Translations under genes and position numbers: made by a program | Notes under the pieces: generated by a model | What the model saw: only the letters and a program-made list of their open reading frames with translations | Told to the model about the DNA's origin: nothing | The model's database searches: none | Source: Gyrodactylus bullatarudis | Lineage: Eukaryota; Platyhelminthes; Monogenea; Gyrodactylidea; Gyrodactylidae | Length of the DNA stretch: 64,000 nt | Direction: 5' to 3' | Assembly (NCBI GenBank): GCA_012064415.1 | Contig: SSNU01000272.1 | Coordinates: 1 to 64,000 of the forward strand | Shown here: positions 61,579-64,000 of the stretch, in pieces | Layout: each line of letters starts with the position of its first letter | How positions within the stretch are numbered: position 1 is the first letter of the stretch

Positions 61579-62469
61579 GTAAGAAACTGATCAATTTTGA
61601 ACTGATCTTGGATCATAAATTTTCAACTCAAAGTTTTAAAAAATAAAAAAATTGCGCCAGTTCTAAAATTAAAATTTCTTCAAATTTTTTCAAAATAATT
61701 TTTATTTTCTTAAATCAGTGAAGGTGTACCTTTTGAATCAAAAAATCTTTAGAAAACGTTGATATCTTGATGAAAAAATGAGAATCTTGTAAAAATCATG
61801 AATTCCCTACTTCACTGATAGTTACCAGTCTTAATGAGTTAATCAAGAGATTCCTCCAACCAATTCGAGTAAATAAAGGTATTCTTTTAAAGTGAAATAG
61901 TATTCAAAGTAGATATTATTAACAAGTTTATCAAAGAGAGAACTAATTTTGAAAACGAACTATTTTCATGCTCGAATGGTTCGTGGGAGATTGTAGCAAG
62001 AGAATAAATATTTCGTTATTCTTATGATATTCTCCTATTCATTATAGTAGTTTGTTGACTTTCAATCAGTGAGTAGGTGAACTCAATCACGAATAAAATT
62101 TCTGGTTCTCATTGGGAGTATTTTATGTCATTGAATCGAGGAGAAAATACTCTGTTTGTCTTGAAAATTCATTATTCGCTAGGATTAATTATTCATTCGA
62201 TAACTTTAAAGATATTCTCGATAAATTTGAGAATTTATAATTTTTACAGATTCAGAGAGTCAACAATTTAAGAAAAAAACTTTAAGAGAGATTATAAATC
62301 TCGAGTTGGTGCGATTTATTTTTCAACTTAATTCAAGTTCAAATTTTTTGGTGATTTCAAGGTTTGAAAGGAATCAAACGTTCTTTTTTTCAGAATCAAC
62401 AATAGACAAGGGAACGAAAATTGGACGTAGAGATTTTAGAAAACATTCCATTTTCGTGCTACTTGAAAA

Positions 62470-62677
62470 TTACAGTAAAAATATTTCTATTGAAACATCT
62501 TATTTTTATTGAAACACGAATGTTTAGCCCCTAATTAAATATTATCTCGACCAATCAGAATGCAGCAAGTGATTTCTATACATTTAGATAGGTCGAGATA
62601 AATAATACTTAATTAGAGGGTAAATATTCGTGTTTCAATAAAAATAAGATGTTTCAATAGAAATATTTTTACTGTAA
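62470..62677. mobile_element. 208-bp palindromic MITE, CAGT-type ends
   Basis: About 85-bp arms: TTACAGTAAAAATATTTCTA at the left and its exact complement at the right, with GAAACATCTTATTTTTATTG and AAACACGAATGTTTA-type blocks mirrored. The ends TA|CAGTAAAAA suggest a Tc1/mariner–pogo MITE with TA target. The loop is about 45 bp. Confidence 0.8.
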
Positions 62678-63007
62678 TAAATTAGGATGATCCAAGATCA
62701 GATGAAATTAACAGTTCTTTCAAAAAATTGAACAGGGATTTCTTTGTCTAATGATGAAAAATAAAATTTTATTTCTCTCATACCTCGAAATCACTAAACT
62801 TGATATTTATAATGTTTTCAATTTTTTTATTTCTTTTAAACCGGTGAAAGTGTGACGGTTTCCTAGTAATTTTCGAGACCTTAATGAAAGTAAGTACCAT
62901 AAATTCTTAAATCCACCGAGAATAGCTGTAATAAGCATTTAAAGAAATGCTCTTAATGATGCTAAAGAAATAATAAATATAAATCCCCATTAATATTTCC
63001 TGCTCAC

Positions 63008-63337
63008 CTTTCTCCGTAGAATAAGAATTCCAATTGCTAGACAAGCAAAAAGGACGTAGAGAAAAACCGTCTCAACCATTTTATCTGTAGCAACTGTATA
63101 CTCAAGACCGCAGATTTTAGCATATATTGCAGATATTGTCCAGGGAAGACCGAGACCAAGAAAAATGTTGACACTATTTGAACCTGTGACATTACCAATA
63201 CAATTGTCAGCTGAATCTTCTTTAATTGCAGATATTCGACTGGCAAAGAGATCTGGAATCGATGTACCGATTGAGATGAGTGTCAATCCTGTAAAGGCAA
63301 TCTCCAAGCCAGCTGTGCATCCAAGTAGCGCAGATAA
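63008..63337 (-). CDS. Na+/Ca2+ exchanger (SLC8/NCX), alpha-2 repeat exon
   Basis: 110 codons, phase 0 at both ends. This is the second ion-transport repeat: GLTLISIGTSIPDLFASR followed by DNCIGNVTGSNSVNIFLGLG. The GTS-x-PD and GN-x-TGSN motifs line the Na+/Ca2+ path in the family. A helix and a loop (AIYAKICGLEY) follow, then another helix (VFLYVLFACLAIGILILRRK). The residues match SLC8 rather than the K+-dependent SLC24 type, as shown by the IGGELGG continuation in the next exon. Earlier exons (alpha-1 and the regulatory CBD loop) lie beyond the window. The donor at 63007 opens an 8,662-nt intron. Confidence 0.93.
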
Positions 63338-64000
63338 CTAAAAGGGAAAAAGATAAAATTCATTGCAAGTGAAAATTTCAAGACTATCGCTATTTTATTG
63401 GAAGTTCTGTTAATTATAAAAATCAATTTTAACCGTCTAATTAAAGAAATTTAAAAAATAACATTCAAGTTTTCTATCATGTCTAGGAAATTTTTCTGAT
63501 TTTAATTGAATAATTTGCAAAGTACAAGCATTTTTTCATAAATAAACAATTCAAGAATTTTTCCTATAATGAGGTTCTTGTGAAAAACTGGTTTTTATAA
63601 TCTTGAAGAGTTTGAAGGTATGATATATTCAATTCGAATTATATATTATTATTAGTTGAAATAGTTGAAATTCAATTCACTAAAATTGTTTATTTAGTTT
63701 TCACTCGTACATAATTTATTGATGAAAATGATAAAAAAATTCTTATCGCGTGCAGTTTCTTGAATCTGAAAAGTTTTTGCTATCTCAACTAGGGTTGGTT
63801 AATTTGAAGTACATAAAAAGTTGACATTATTTTCAAAATGTATTTTGATTTGAGCATCAATAGTTTTTTATCAAGCTGATGAAAATGCTTAAAATACATC
63901 TGCTAAAATTCAATGATAATAAAAAATTAGGATTTGATAATCATTTGCTAGGTCTGTAAGGAACAAATCCCGTAGAAAGATAAGTTTTCGAGTTATTTGG
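63338..64000. other. Upstream NCX intron (partial)
   Basis: AT-rich intronic sequence to the window edge; no exon seen. Confidence 0.5.

Noticed and set aside
1..64000. CRISPR array, bacterial operon or prophage
   Set aside because: All recognised genes are eukaryotic with spliceosomal introns; repeats are palindromic transposon-like units without regular spacers.

Overview
This is nuclear DNA from a metazoan. It is strongly AT-rich, its genes are split by GT–AG introns, and its gene set is animal: a plakin, an SLC8 Na+/Ca2+ exchanger, METTL13, DPH1, BRX1 and TMEM70. Where splice frames can be checked against conserved proteins, many introns are only 26–33 nt long. Introns averaging about 26 nt are known from dicyemid mesozoans, so a dicyemid is my best guess for the source. 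That is an inference from intron length and gene spacing only.

Layout. 1–7.1 kb: 5' part of a plakin-family gene on the minus strand, running off the window; its last visible exon (2.8 kb) encodes an unusual tandem-repeat region. 8.7–10.2 kb: a TA-flanked element with 16-bp terminal inverted repeats that holds a 5'-truncated Penelope-like element (PLE). 12.7–16.2 kb: a hAT remnant, a foldback MITE, and a broken piggyBac copy that was itself hit by a PLE-derived insertion with a 13-bp target duplication. 16.3–18.6 kb: a foldback repeat and a LINE scrap. 19.1–20.0 kb: BRX1. 20.9–22.8 kb: a PLE bounded by an identical 49-bp direct repeat. 22.9–23.2 kb: a small three-exon hypothetical gene. 24–43.6 kb: gene-poor, with foldback repeats and a third PLE (31.9–33.05 kb).

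43.7–50.6 kb is a compact cluster: a WW-domain gene and METTL13 (divergent), DPH1 (convergent with METTL13), a C2H2 zinc-finger gene (divergent from DPH1), a cysteine-rich metallothionein-like gene, a small ORF, and TMEM70. 54.2–63.3 kb: the last two coding exons of the NCX gene, separated by an 8.7-kb intron that holds a nested four-helix membrane-protein gene, a second possible membrane gene on the other strand, Tc1 and LINE remnants, and palindromic repeats.

The genes do not form one pathway. Several serve translation (METTL13: eEF1A methylation; DPH1: diphthamide on eEF2; BRX1: 60S assembly; possibly the TFIIIA-like finger protein). The main signals beyond ordinary genes are the ultra-short introns, the structured hammerhead-like RNA at the 3' ends of two PLE subfamilies, the plakin repeat exon, and a multi-copy family of long imperfect palindromes.
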